Positions 1 through 7,402 of a stretch of 28,342 bases of DNA are shown piece by piece; position 1 is the first letter of the stretch; each line of letters opens with the position of its first letter. A program made the translations under genes and the position numbers. A model generated the notes under the pieces. The model was not told where the DNA came from. It searched no databases and worked only from the letters and a program-made list of their open reading frames with translations. The DNA comes from Rhodocyclaceae bacterium UBA5602 (lineage in GTDB: Bacteria > Pseudomonadota > Gammaproteobacteria > Burkholderiales > Rhodocyclaceae). The stretch covers positions 1-28,342 of the forward strand of contig DILC01000015.1 in assembly GCA_002424865.1 (NCBI GenBank). Reading direction: 5' to 3'.

Positions 1-220
1 GGGACTGATTTATTTTTTATGCTCAACTCTCGGCATAACTCACGCCTCCACTATTTAATTCTTCCAGATAATAGTAGGCCATTTTGCCGGGGGGATGAAA
101 ATAAATAAATCTGCCCCCTTTTCCGGTCGCGAAATGACCCCCGGCTTTTCCATCGCACCCTCTGCCTACAGCCTGAACAGACCTTCGGCAGAGCTCACCG
201 TGGAAAAGCCTCCTCGCGCC

Positions 221-1536
221 TCACACACAGAAATTAGAAATTCTGACAGCTCCGTCGGATTCTTCGCTTTGGTCGATGAATAACCGTTCCAGTTGCACAG
301 GAACCGTCCTTAGCACCGTCAAATCAACGGTCGCAATCCGTACCCGCCTCAAATTTTTCTCAATTGAACGCACCCGGGGATTCAACCCGAAGGAATTGCG
401 TACTCCTGATGTACCACTGAGCTCTTGGTGATGCGGATACAGCAGAACCACGTCCGAACAATCGTAGCAATTCGCGTAGGCATACATCTGATAGAGGTCG
501 TCCTGCTGAACTCCCTCTTTCGACCTCTGCAAGGACAAGGGCTTCCACTTCGTATCCAAAATCCAAGCGACCTTGCCACCCTTCTTACCTACAACATCTG
601 GCTTCATGGCAAATGCTGGACGCTGGTTGTCCAAGTCAACAGCCAAGTGCTGTTGAGGTCCCTGCAATGTGACTTGATAGCCTTGGGGTCCGAAGACTCT
701 TCGAGTGATACGTCCGATGTACTCCTCAAAGAGCACGTTCATGTCGAAGAACAGCGAGAAGGACTGTGCATTCCCCCCAGTAACGTCAGGAGGCGTTCCT
801 TTGAGGAACAACTCAACCAATTTGAAGCATGGCTTGTAGCGGTCGCTTAGCCGGTCAAAAACAATTCTCGACCAAGGTAAAACCTGTCTGTGAAGGTCGC
901 ATTTCGCGCAAGGAGCTGGATACGTCTCGACATCGCTTCCTTGAACGCGCTCAAGGAAGCGCTGCGTAATCAAGCTGAGGTAGCGTGCATAGTCAGCAAA
1001 GCGATAGGTCGCTTCACTTTTGTCCCCAAGGATGACATCATCAGCTGCGGCTCTACGCCTTGAACCTTACCGACCATCGAGGAGTAGAAAGCCAGTTGAA
1101 TGATGAACTTGGCTTTTGGACTACGAGATAGCTTGGTATCAAGAACCTCGTAGCTCCAAGAGCCAAGCTCGGATGGGATGCTTGCCTTGCGCAGAAAGTC
1201 TGCATGGCCAATGAGGCATCCTTCCTGAAGCGTCGCTTGAAAGATGATGTCGTAGCCATCGCGCATGGCTTGGGTCGTGGCAGCCACTTTTTGCGCGTTA
1301 CCACCTCCTGTCGCAGCAATATCAATTACCCGAGGATGGCGCTGCTTCAATTGCTCGAAAAAAGCAGACTCATGTGAGTAGCCTTTTGCCTGAATCAACT
1401 TTGCTTCGTCGCTGTCCTCAGTGCGAGGCAACGGGGTTTCCAAGTCGATGAGGTCAAGGGAGGTCAAATGCTCGCATTCGAGGTAATTCACCAAATCCGA
1501 TGCCGAATACAGAGCTACCCCGTCACGCTTTTGCAT
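221..1536 (-). pseudogene. Chimeric remnant: TM0106-type RecB-like nuclease N-terminus fused to McrC C-terminus
   Basis: The gene starts at 1536 with an SD-like GGGAG and opens like the TM0106 family of RecB-like nucleases (YSASDLVNYLECEHLT, then GHADFL and VLDTKLSR, the PD-(D/E)XK residues). Near 1035-1047 the frame is lost; the family continues in another frame (VILGDKSEATYRFADYARYL) and runs into the open frame that ends at 221. That frame keeps the family's YPAPCAKCDLHR segment to about 884, then switches abruptly to the C-terminal nuclease half of McrC: YKPCFKLVELFLKG, FDMNVLFEEY, KPDVV, ILDTKWK, DLYQMYAYA. So one frameshift and one illegitimate junction are visible. The helicase part of the first gene, all of mcrB and the McrC N-terminus are missing. 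The McrC-like catalytic residues are intact, so residual expression cannot be excluded, but I infer a decayed defence island. Confidence 0.8.
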
Positions 1537-1708
1537 GCCTGCTCCCTATTTCTTGTTTTGCATATTTTATGACTGGAAACGCTTGCTACTAGGCCAATCG
1601 CGAATTCAATACCCGGGACTGCGCCCGGCCTCCCAGCGCCGAGTTTTCGAAAAACAAGCCGAGCCTGGCCCTTGTGATTTCCTTTGAGTTGATCAACACC
1701 TCGCTAAT

Positions 1709-2539
1709 TTAACCGATGCACAAGCGGCGGCAGATTTCCAGTGTCAGGCGCGATTGGTTCATCGAATAAAAATGCAGACCCGGCACACCGCGCGAGATGA
1801 GTTGCTGGCACAGATCGGTGACGACATCCAGCCCGAAGGCTTGCACCGACACCGTATCGTCGCCATAGCTTTCAAACTTTTTGCGCATCCAGCGCGGAAT
1901 GTCCGCACCGCAGGCGTCCGAAAAGCGCGCCAGTTTCGAGAAGCTGCCTATCGGCATGATGCCCGGAATGATGGGCGCGGTAATGCCCAGTGCATGGGCT
2001 TCGTTAATAAAGTTTTCAAACGCGTCGATGTTGTAGAAGTATTGCGTGATGGCCGCGTTGGCGCCCGCATCCATTTTGCGTTTGAAATTGAGCAGGTCAT
2101 CGCGCGGGGTTCTGGCTTGCGGGTGCCATTCGGGATAGGCGGCGACATCCAGATGAAAGGTGTCCCCCGTTTCCCGGCGAATAAAGGCGACGAGCTCATT
2201 GGCATAGCGGAACTCGCCCGGGTCGGCCATGCCGGAGGGCAAGTCGCCACGCAGGGCGACAATGCGGCGGATGCCTTGCGATTGGAAGCTGGCGAGCAAG
2301 CCGCGGATGCTCTCCTGCGTTGCGCCAATGCAGGATAAGTGGGGCGCTGCGCTATAGCCTGCGCTGGCAATTTCGCGCACGGTGGCCAGCGTGCGCTCAC
2401 GCGTGGAGCCGCCTGCGCCATAGGTGACGGAAAAGAATGCGGGTTTTAATACGGACAGTTGCGTTAGCGTTGCGCGCAGCTTCTCAATGCCTTCCGCCGT
2501 TTGCGGCGGGAAAAATTCGATGGAGAGTTCAAATGTCAT
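1709..2539 (-). CDS. metF: Methylenetetrahydrofolate reductase
   Basis: MetF reduces 5,10-methylene-THF to 5-methyl-THF using FAD and NAD(P)H, supplying the methyl group for methionine synthesis. The 276-residue product opens with MTFELSIEFFPPQT, the typical MetF start with the catalytic Glu in EFFPP, and continues with VTYGAGGS, HLSCIG, RGDLP and ITQYFYN; the TIM-barrel is complete. The frame is open for another 24 codons upstream to 2611, but family alignment favours the ATG at 2539. It lies downstream of ahcY in the same direction, separated by a terminator-like hairpin. The pair belongs to the activated methyl cycle. Confidence 0.93.
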   Translation of the reverse strand: MTFELSIEFFPPQTAEGIEKLRATLTQLSVLKPAFFSVTYGAGGSTRERTLATVREIASAGYSAAPHLSCIGATQESIRGLLASFQSQGIRRIVALRGDLPSGMADPGEFRYANELVAFIRRETGDTFHLDVAAYPEWHPQARTPRDDLLNFKRKMDAGANAAITQYFYNIDAFENFINEAHALGITAPIIPGIMPIGSFSKLARFSDACGADIPRWMRKKFESYGDDTVSVQAFGLDVVTDLCQQLISRGVPGLHFYSMNQSRLTLEICRRLCIG

Positions 2540-2563
2540 GGCTTGCCCACTGAGGAAAAGTCT

Positions 2564-2609
2564 AAAAAAGTCGGCGCTGGTGATACGGCGTACGCTGTAT
2601 CCCTGCGCC
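2564..2609 (-). terminator. Terminator-like hairpin between ahcY and metF (repeat copy A)
   Basis: Read on the minus strand, GGCGC (2605-2609) pairs with GCGCC (2573-2577), and GATAC (2597-2601) pairs with GTATC (2582-2586). The structure is followed by GA-CTTTTTT (T-tract 2564-2569), the layout of a rho-independent terminator, 20 bp after the ahcY stop. It also ends only about 25 bp before the metF start codon, so it could act as an attenuator for metF. The T-tract and right half of the stem recur at 8279 and 22994. Confidence 0.6.
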
Positions 2610-2629
2610 AACGGTCAGGCAATCACGAC

Positions 2630-4051
2630 TCAGTAACGGTAATGCTCAGGCTTGTAAGGGCCGGCTTTTGATACGCCAATGTAAGTGGCCTGCTGTTCGG
2701 TCAGCTCGGTGAGCTGCGCGTTCAGCTTCTTCAACTGCAGGCGCGCGACTTTTTCATCCAGATGCTTGGGCAGCGTGTACACGCCCACCGGGTAATCCGC
2801 GTTGCGCGTGAAGAGCTCAATTTGCGCAATCGTCTGGTTGGCGAAGGAGGATGACATCACATAGCTGGGGTGGCCCGTGCCGCAACCCAGATTCACCAGG
2901 CGGCCCTTGGCCAGCAGGATGATGCGTTTTCCGTCGGGGAAAATGATGTGGTCAACCTGCGGCTTGATTTCTTCCCACTGGTATTGCTCCAGCGCGGCGA
3001 CTTCGATCTCGTTGTCAAAGTGCCCGATGTTGCACACAATCGCCTGGTCTTTCATCCTCGCCATGTGCTCATGCGTGATGACATGGTAGTTGCCCGTGCA
3101 GGTGACGAAAATGTCTGCCTTGTCGGCTGCGTAGTCCATGGTCACCACGCGATAGCCTTCCATCGCCGCTTGCAGCGCGCAGATCGGGTCGACTTCCGTC
3201 ACCCACACCTGCGCCGAGAGCGCGCGCATGGCTTGAGCCGAACCCTTGCCCACGTCGCCATAACCGGCGATCACGGCCACCTTGCCGGCGATCATCACAT
3301 CGGTGGCGCGCTTGATGCCGTCGACGAGAGACTCACGGCAGCCGTAGAGGTTGTCGAACTTGGATTTGGTCACGCTGTCATTCACGTTGATTGCCGGGAA
3401 CTTCAATTCGCCGCGCTCATGCATCTGGTACAGGCGATGCACGCCGGTGGTGGTTTCTTCCGTCACGCCCTTGATGTGCGCGAGGCGCGTGGAGTACCAG
3501 GTGCTATCCACCGCGATTTTGGCCTTGATGGCGGAAAACAAAACGCGCTCTTCTTCGCTGGTCGGGTGGTTCAACACCGCCTGATCCTGTTCAGCCCGCG
3601 CACCCAGGTGCAGCAGCAGCGTGGCGTCGCCGCCGTCGTCCAGAATCATGTTGCTGTAGCCGTTGTCCGGCCATTCAAAAATGCGGTGCGTGTAATCCCA
3701 GTATTCGGTGAGGGTTTCACCCTTGACGGCAAACACCGCCGTGCCGCCTGCCGCGATGGCTGCCGCAGCATGGTCTTGGGTAGAGAATATGTTGCACGAA
3801 GCCCAGCGCACTTCGGCACCCAGCGTTTGCAGGGTTTCGATCAGCACGGCGGTCTGGATTGTCATGTGCAGGCTGCCGGTAATGCGTGCGCCGCGCAAAG
3901 GTTGTATTGCGGCATATTCGTCGCGGATCGCCATCAAGCCAGGCATTTCGGTTTCAGCAATGGCGATTTCCTTGCGCCCCCAAGTGGCAAGGCTTAAGTC
4001 GGCAATGACGTAATCCGGGGTAGGTGTAGCGGCAGGGGTCACAGCATTCAT
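2630..4051 (-). CDS. ahcY: S-adenosylhomocysteine hydrolase
   Basis: AhcY hydrolyses S-adenosylhomocysteine to adenosine and homocysteine, removing the product inhibitor of methyltransferases. The 473-residue protein shows family hallmarks: GARITGSLHMTIQTAVLIETL near the N-terminus, the NAD-binding loop GYGDVGKGSAQAMRAL, NIGHFDNEI, and the C-terminal LGCGTGHPSYVMSSSFANQ with terminal YKPEHYRY. The ATG at 4051 has a good SD (GGAG about 8 bases upstream); a longer frame to 4138 is open but would overlap a hairpin in the leader and has no family support. The long leader carries a SAH riboswitch, so the gene should be induced when its substrate accumulates. Confidence 0.97.
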   Translation of the reverse strand: MNAVTPAATPTPDYVIADLSLATWGRKEIAIAETEMPGLMAIRDEYAAIQPLRGARITGSLHMTIQTAVLIETLQTLGAEVRWASCNIFSTQDHAAAAIAAGGTAVFAVKGETLTEYWDYTHRIFEWPDNGYSNMILDDGGDATLLLHLGARAEQDQAVLNHPTSEEERVLFSAIKAKIAVDSTWYSTRLAHIKGVTEETTTGVHRLYQMHERGELKFPAINVNDSVTKSKFDNLYGCRESLVDGIKRATDVMIAGKVAVIAGYGDVGKGSAQAMRALSAQVWVTEVDPICALQAAMEGYRVVTMDYAADKADIFVTCTGNYHVITHEHMARMKDQAIVCNIGHFDNEIEVAALEQYQWEEIKPQVDHIIFPDGKRIILLAKGRLVNLGCGTGHPSYVMSSSFANQTIAQIELFTRNADYPVGVYTLPKHLDEKVARLQLKKLNAQLTELTEQQATYIGVSKAGPYKPEHYRY

Positions 4052-4104
4052 TTCAAGGCTCCTTGAACAGTGACCGGGAAGAGTGCGAAGCTGAAGAGGG
4101 TGGA

Positions 4105-4147
4105 TGACATCAAATGGCGTGTCATTTTTTAATGGCACTTGATGTCA
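4105..4147 (-). repeat. Long hairpin with short direct repeats in the ahcY leader
   Basis: TGACATCAA (4105-4113) and TTGATGTCA (4139-4147) form a perfect 9-bp inverted repeat. Inside it a GTG/CAC plus CATT/AATG stem can extend the hairpin. AATGGCACT occurs at 4131-4139 and again at 4147-4155, with a related AAATGGCGT at 4112. It lies between the riboswitch and the ahcY start. It could be a leader stem or the footprint of a lost small mobile element; the function is unknown. Confidence 0.55.
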
Positions 4148-4202
4148 ATGGCACTAAATGCTACGTCTGCCAACCCCATGCAACTCACCCTACCCGGTAA
4201 GG

Positions 4203-4273
4203 GTTAAGTGAGCGCAGTTGCAAAAAACCGAGCCTGGGGAGAGTGAACCCTCGCCTTGCAGCGCTCCTCGGAG
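4203..4273 (-). promoter_or_regulatory. SAH riboswitch upstream of ahcY
   Basis: On the minus strand the leader contains CTCCGAGGAGCGCTGCAA, then CCAGGCTCGG, then TTGCAACTGCGCTCAC, the conserved blocks of the S-adenosylhomocysteine riboswitch. CCGAG can pair with CTCGG, and GAGCGC with GCGCTC; the pairings interleave, giving the expected pseudoknot, with TGCAA/TTGCA extending a stem. SAH riboswitches are known upstream of ahcY and other methyl-cycle genes in beta- and gammaproteobacteria and are on-switches for SAH. Directly downstream, a hairpin (ACCCT/AGGGT with CTC/GAG, about 4172-4206) reuses the aptamer's 3' CTCAC, a plausible expression platform (inference). Confidence 0.92.
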
Positions 4274-4280
4274 AAAAATA

Positions 4281-4309
4281 ATTATAGCCGATGAAAAGAA
4301 TTACGTTGA
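4281..4309 (-). promoter_or_regulatory. Likely promoter of ahcY
   Basis: TATAAT on the minus strand (4281-4286) sits 7 bases before the first riboswitch base, putting the start of transcription at the 5' end of the aptamer. The -35 hexamer at 17-bp spacing is poor (TCAACG, 4304-4309) and overlaps the -35 of the opposite-facing tRNA promoter. The -10 match is perfect; the -35 is uncertain. Confidence 0.65.
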
Positions 4310-4335
4310 CGCAGTGCATCAAAACGGTGCATAAT
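4306..4335 (+). promoter_or_regulatory. Likely sigma-70 promoter of tRNA-fMet
   Basis: TTGACG (4306-4311) and CATAAT (4330-4335) are separated by 18 bp, each one mismatch from consensus. The tRNA 5' end at 4341 is only 6 bases past the -10, so the transcript may start at or next to the mature tRNA end with almost no 5' leader. Confidence 0.55.
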
Positions 4336-4340
4336 TCGTC

Positions 4341-4417
4341 TGCGGGGTGGAGCAGTCTGGCAGCTCGTCGGGCTCATAACCCGAAGGTCATAGGTTCAAA
4401 TCCTATCCCCGCAACCA
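4341..4417 (+). tRNA. Initiator tRNA-fMet (CAT)
   Basis: A 77-nt cloverleaf with encoded CCA. The acceptor stem pairs GCGGGG with CCCCGC; the anticodon loop is CTCATAA with CAT anticodon; the anticodon stem carries the three G-C pairs (GGG/CCC) diagnostic of initiators; the T-arm has GGTTCAAATCC. Position 1 is T opposite A72, rather than the C1-A72 mismatch of E. coli fMet, which would still be a weak end pair. It is a single gene with its own promoter and terminator. Confidence 0.96.
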
Positions 4418-4424
4418 AATATAA

Positions 4425-4467
4425 AACAAGGGCTTACGCGATTATTCGGGTAAGCCCTTGTTGTTTT
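4425..4467 (+). terminator. Rho-independent terminator after tRNA-fMet
   Basis: A perfect 13-bp inverted repeat, AACAAGGGCTTAC (4425-4437) with GTAAGCCCTTGTT (4450-4462), a 12-nt loop and a following GTTTT. It starts 8 bases after the tRNA CCA. Confidence 0.93.
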
Positions 4468-4853
4468 CCCTTGTTGCTTTCTGGTGTTCGTGCAGAGGTT
4501 TTGTAGCGTTTTTTGCCCAATGCAACCAGTTGTCGCCGTCCCGCCAGCGCCAGCGCTTTGCGTCCCTTCGGGAACTTTTCTACAGGCAGCGCTAGGCGAG
4601 TTCGAGGCCGGGGAGGGGGCAAGCGGCAGCCGAGGGAGGGCTAGGCGCGGTTAAACCCGCGCTTGAATCTATTGATTCGGCCAGAAGATGCTGGATGCCT
4701 GTCCGTCCTGCGCAAAGCCAAGGGAGCTTACAACCCTGTAGGAGCGCGATTCATCGCGCGATACCCGCGCCGCAAAAGGTCTGGGCGCGATTGTGGGCAA
4801 TGTGCGGCCCAGCCAATCGGCCATCCGCAGCGGCCGGGCTGGAAAACACCCGT
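4463..4853. other. Gene-free stretch with small palindromes
   Basis: About 390 bases between the tRNA terminator and the membrane protein gene contain no convincing coding frame. Visible structure: GCGCGG/CCGCGC around TTAAAC (4645-4662) and the REP-like palindrome at 4738-4767. Nothing else stands out. Confidence 0.6.
4738..4767. repeat. REP-like palindrome
   Basis: TGTAGGAGCGCGATTCATCG and the bases after it resemble the widespread GTAGGAGCG-type intergenic REP elements of proteobacteria. GCGCGAT (4744-4750) and ATCGCGC (4753-4759) form a perfect 7-bp stem with a 2-base gap. There is only one copy in the window, so repetitiveness is inferred from resemblance. Confidence 0.5.
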
Positions 4854-5441
4854 TCATTCCCGCTTGGCGAGGCTGATACGAAATGCTTCCAAGCGAGCTT
4901 CGTATTCCACGGGATCGCCATAGTCAAGAAAATGGGAATAATGCCCGTGCGTGCCAAGCACTTTGCGGGCATGCTTGATAGGGCAGAAATATTTTTCCGT
5001 ACGTGCCACGATTTCACTGGCATAGGCAATCAGGCCATTAGCGTATGCACAATAAGAGCAATGAAACTTCTCGATGAAATTGAGATACTCAAGCTGTTGC
5101 CGATCAAATACGATGTAGTCTTTGCGTTTTACCTTGCCAATCCGGTAAATCGGGAAGCACGTCGCCTGATAGATGCTGACGCATAAGTCGAGCAGCAGCA
5201 GCGGAACGATCATGGCGTAGATGATCGGCCCTGTGATCAGGTTCTGCGGGCGATAGGTGACCAGCCAATGGAAAAACCCCGTCCTGAGGCGGCGGTGGGT
5301 CTGCTTGACGGACTCTTCAAATTCGACACGCTTTTCCTTGATATTGAAGAAGATGCTGTTCTCTTCCTCGTGGAGCGCTGAGCGCAAATCTTCCTCAAGT
5401 GCCGCCATTTGGCCGAGCAAGTGCCGGATTTTTTCGTTCAT
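4854..5441 (-). CDS. Conserved membrane protein of unknown function with Cys motifs
   Basis: A 195-residue protein starting at ATG 5441 with SD GGAG. The N-terminal 60 residues are charged and helical (EEDLRSALHEEENS), suggesting a cytoplasmic coiled segment. A hydrophobic stretch around residues 70-100 (ITGPIIYAMIVPLLLLDLCV) is long enough for one or two membrane passes. The C-terminal part carries FHCSYCAYANG and YFCPIKHARK, a CxxC plus a further Cys that could bind a metal or form a disulfide. I recognise it only as a conserved hypothetical type. It lies downstream of modC in the same direction after 169 bp, and nothing ties it firmly to nitrogen fixation. Confidence 0.75.
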   Translation of the reverse strand: MNEKIRHLLGQMAALEEDLRSALHEEENSIFFNIKEKRVEFEESVKQTHRRLRTGFFHWLVTYRPQNLITGPIIYAMIVPLLLLDLCVSIYQATCFPIYRIGKVKRKDYIVFDRQQLEYLNFIEKFHCSYCAYANGLIAYASEIVARTEKYFCPIKHARKVLGTHGHYSHFLDYGDPVEYEARLEAFRISLAKRE

Positions 5442-5610
5442 ACATGGCTCCAATTGAGTAACCACCACTCTAGCAGACTGGAACCATTACGGCCTGCTGA
5501 TCCGGGGGCATGAAGAATGCCGCCGGTTTTCTTGGCGGCGAGCCAGGTGAGCGCCAAGATTTTCCGGGTGCAGATGGGCGCGAGGTCGATGGGGCAGATG
5601 CTGGCCGGGT

Positions 5611-6717
5611 TTATTCGACCAAAGCCACCGTCTTGATCTGTACCCACACGCGCTGCCCTTGATGGAGCCGGAGCTGGTCGCGTGAGCGGCGCGTGATGCG
5701 GGCGATCACCGACGTGCTCGGTGGCGGGTTATCGGGCGCGTCGCCGATGTTCAGGCGGACCAGCAAGTGCGCGGGGTGGTGTGTTGCCGCAAAGGCTTCA
5801 ATTTGTGCGGGCAGGCGATTGACGATGCTGCTGTTGACCGCTTCGCTGAGCGCAATGCTCACATCGCTGGCGTGAATCAAGATTCTCGCCCGGTGGCCAA
5901 GCGGCATTTCGTGTAAGCCCGCATAAACGCATCCCCCGGGAAAATCCAGCCGCGTGAGATGATATTCAGGGTCATATGCGCCGACGGTCGCGTCAATCAC
6001 GACGCCCGCATCCGGATACTGCGTCAGCGGCAGGTCTAGCCGCGCGGTGAGTTCGCTCAGGGAGCCGCTGGCTATTGCTTGGCCTGTACTCATCAAAACA
6101 AGATGGTTGGCCAGGCGGGATACTTCGTCGAAGGCATGGCTGACATACAGGATGGGGATGTCGAGTTCATCGCGCAGGCGCTCCAGATACGGCAGTATCT
6201 CGCGCTTGCGCTCAAAATCCAGTGCGGCGAGCGGTTCGTCCATGAGCAAAAGTTTCGGCGCGGCCAGCAAGGCGCGGGCGATGGCGACACGCTGGCGCTC
6301 GCCGCCGGACAGTCTCTCTGGCTTGCGTTGCAGCAGGTGGCCGATGCCCAGCAGCTCAACGATGTTGCGCTGATCTGCCGGTGGGGCTTTGGTGGTTTTG
6401 TGGCGTCGGCTTCTGACGGCGCCGTAGTCAAGATTGCCCTGCACGGTCAGGTGCGGGAACAGGCTTGCTTCCTGAAAGACATAGCCCAGGGCACGGCGAT
6501 GCACCGGCAGGAAGAAATTGCCCGACTGCCAGCATTCGCCATTGACGATGAGATGCCCGTTGCCGACTTTTTCCAAACCGGCTATGCAGCGCAGCAGTGT
6601 GGTTTTGCCGGAACCCGAAGGGCCGAATAATGCGGTGATGCCTTGCGCTGGCAGTTGCAGATTGACGTCCAGCGTAAAAGCCGGATAGGCCAGCGAGAAG
6701 CGGGCTGCGATGCTCAA
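5611..6717 (-). CDS. modC: Molybdate ABC transporter ATP-binding protein
   Basis: ModC powers molybdate import through ModB. Visible motifs are Walker A (FGPSGSGKTT), the signature LSGGERQRVAIARAL, Walker B (LLLMDEPLAALD) and the switch His in ILYVSHAFDE. The C-terminal third has the molybdate-binding TOBE region (IHASDVSIAL, NRLPAQIEAF). I chose a TTG start at 6717, whose TTGA overlaps the modB stop and which has an upstream AAAGGCGG; this places LSIAARF at the N-terminus as in E. coli ModC and gives 368 residues. The alternative ATG at 6774 would add 19 unrelated residues inside modB. Translation is probably coupled to modB. Confidence 0.93.
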   Translation of the reverse strand: MSIAARFSLAYPAFTLDVNLQLPAQGITALFGPSGSGKTTLLRCIAGLEKVGNGHLIVNGECWQSGNFFLPVHRRALGYVFQEASLFPHLTVQGNLDYGAVRSRRHKTTKAPPADQRNIVELLGIGHLLQRKPERLSGGERQRVAIARALLAAPKLLLMDEPLAALDFERKREILPYLERLRDELDIPILYVSHAFDEVSRLANHLVLMSTGQAIASGSLSELTARLDLPLTQYPDAGVVIDATVGAYDPEYHLTRLDFPGGCVYAGLHEMPLGHRARILIHASDVSIALSEAVNSSIVNRLPAQIEAFAATHHPAHLLVRLNIGDAPDNPPPSTSVIARITRRSRDQLRLHQGQRVWVQIKTVALVE

Positions 6718-7397
6718 CTGGCCGCCTTTCGGGATGTCACCGGGTTGAAGTGGTAGAGCACCAGCAGCACGCAAAAGCTGAACACCAGCAAACCGCCGGA
6801 GAGCCAGTGTCCCTGGGTGAATTCAAGCGCTTCCACATGGTCGTAGATCTGTACCGAAACCACGCGGGTTTTGTCCGGGATGTTGCCGCCGATCATGAGC
6901 ACCACGCCGAATTCGCCTATGGTGTGCGCAAAGCTCATCACCGCCGCCGTGATGAGGCCCGGGCGGGCAAGCGGCAAGGCCACGGTGAAGAAGGCATCCA
7001 GCGGCGAGGCGCGCAAGGTGGCGGCGACTTCCAGCGGCCGCTCGCCCATGGCTTCAAAAGCCTGCTGGATGGGCTGCACGGCAAAGGGCAGTGAATAGAG
7101 AATCGAGGCGATGACCAGCCCGGCGAAAGTAAAGGGCAAGAGGCCAATGCCCAGCGCCTGGGTCAGCCGTCCGACCGGGCCTTGCGGGCCCATGGCCACC
7201 AGCAGGTAAAAACCCAGCACCGTGGGGGGCAGCACCATGGGCAAGGTGACGATGGCGCCGATGGGGCGCTTCAATATCGAATCGGTACGCGCCAGCCACC
7301 AGGCGATCGGGGTGCCGATCAGCAGCAAGAGTGCTGTCGTCAGCCCCGCCAGCTTCAATGTCAGCCGGATCGCCGACCAGTCGTCAGGGCTGAGCAT
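6714..7397 (-). CDS. modB: Molybdate ABC transporter permease
   Basis: A 227-residue inner-membrane permease with about five transmembrane segments (LAGLTTALLLLIGTPIAWWL, ATVLPMVLPPTVLGFYLLVA-like region, FTFAGLVIASILYSLP, and a C-terminal LLVFSFCVLLVLYHF). It carries the EAA-type coupling loop (EVAATLRASPLDAFFTVALPLA) and the ModB hallmark HTIGEFGVVLMIGGN. It starts 5 bp after the modA stop and overlaps modC. Confidence 0.96.
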   Translation of the reverse strand: MLSPDDWSAIRLTLKLAGLTTALLLLIGTPIAWWLARTDSILKRPIGAIVTLPMVLPPTVLGFYLLVAMGPQGPVGRLTQALGIGLLPFTFAGLVIASILYSLPFAVQPIQQAFEAMGERPLEVAATLRASPLDAFFTVALPLARPGLITAAVMSFAHTIGEFGVVLMIGGNIPDKTRVVSVQIYDHVEALEFTQGHWLSGGLLVFSFCVLLVLYHFNPVTSRKAAS

Positions 7398-7402
7398 GAT
7401 GT

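Noticed and set aside
95..283. 62-residue plus-strand frame at the left edge
   Set aside because: No recognisable motif, and it overlaps the 3' end of the McrC remnant.
2870..3997. 375-residue plus-strand frame opposite ahcY
   Set aside because: It is antisense to a fully conserved ahcY; its length reflects GC-rich codon bias.
5519..5539. GCCGCC/GGCGGC hairpin after modC as a terminator
   Set aside because: The stem is good but no T-run follows on the minus strand; kept only as a possible weak stem.
5438..5647. 69-residue minus-strand frame between modC and the membrane protein gene
   Set aside because: It overlaps the modC end and the next gene's start region, has no SD or recognisable motif.
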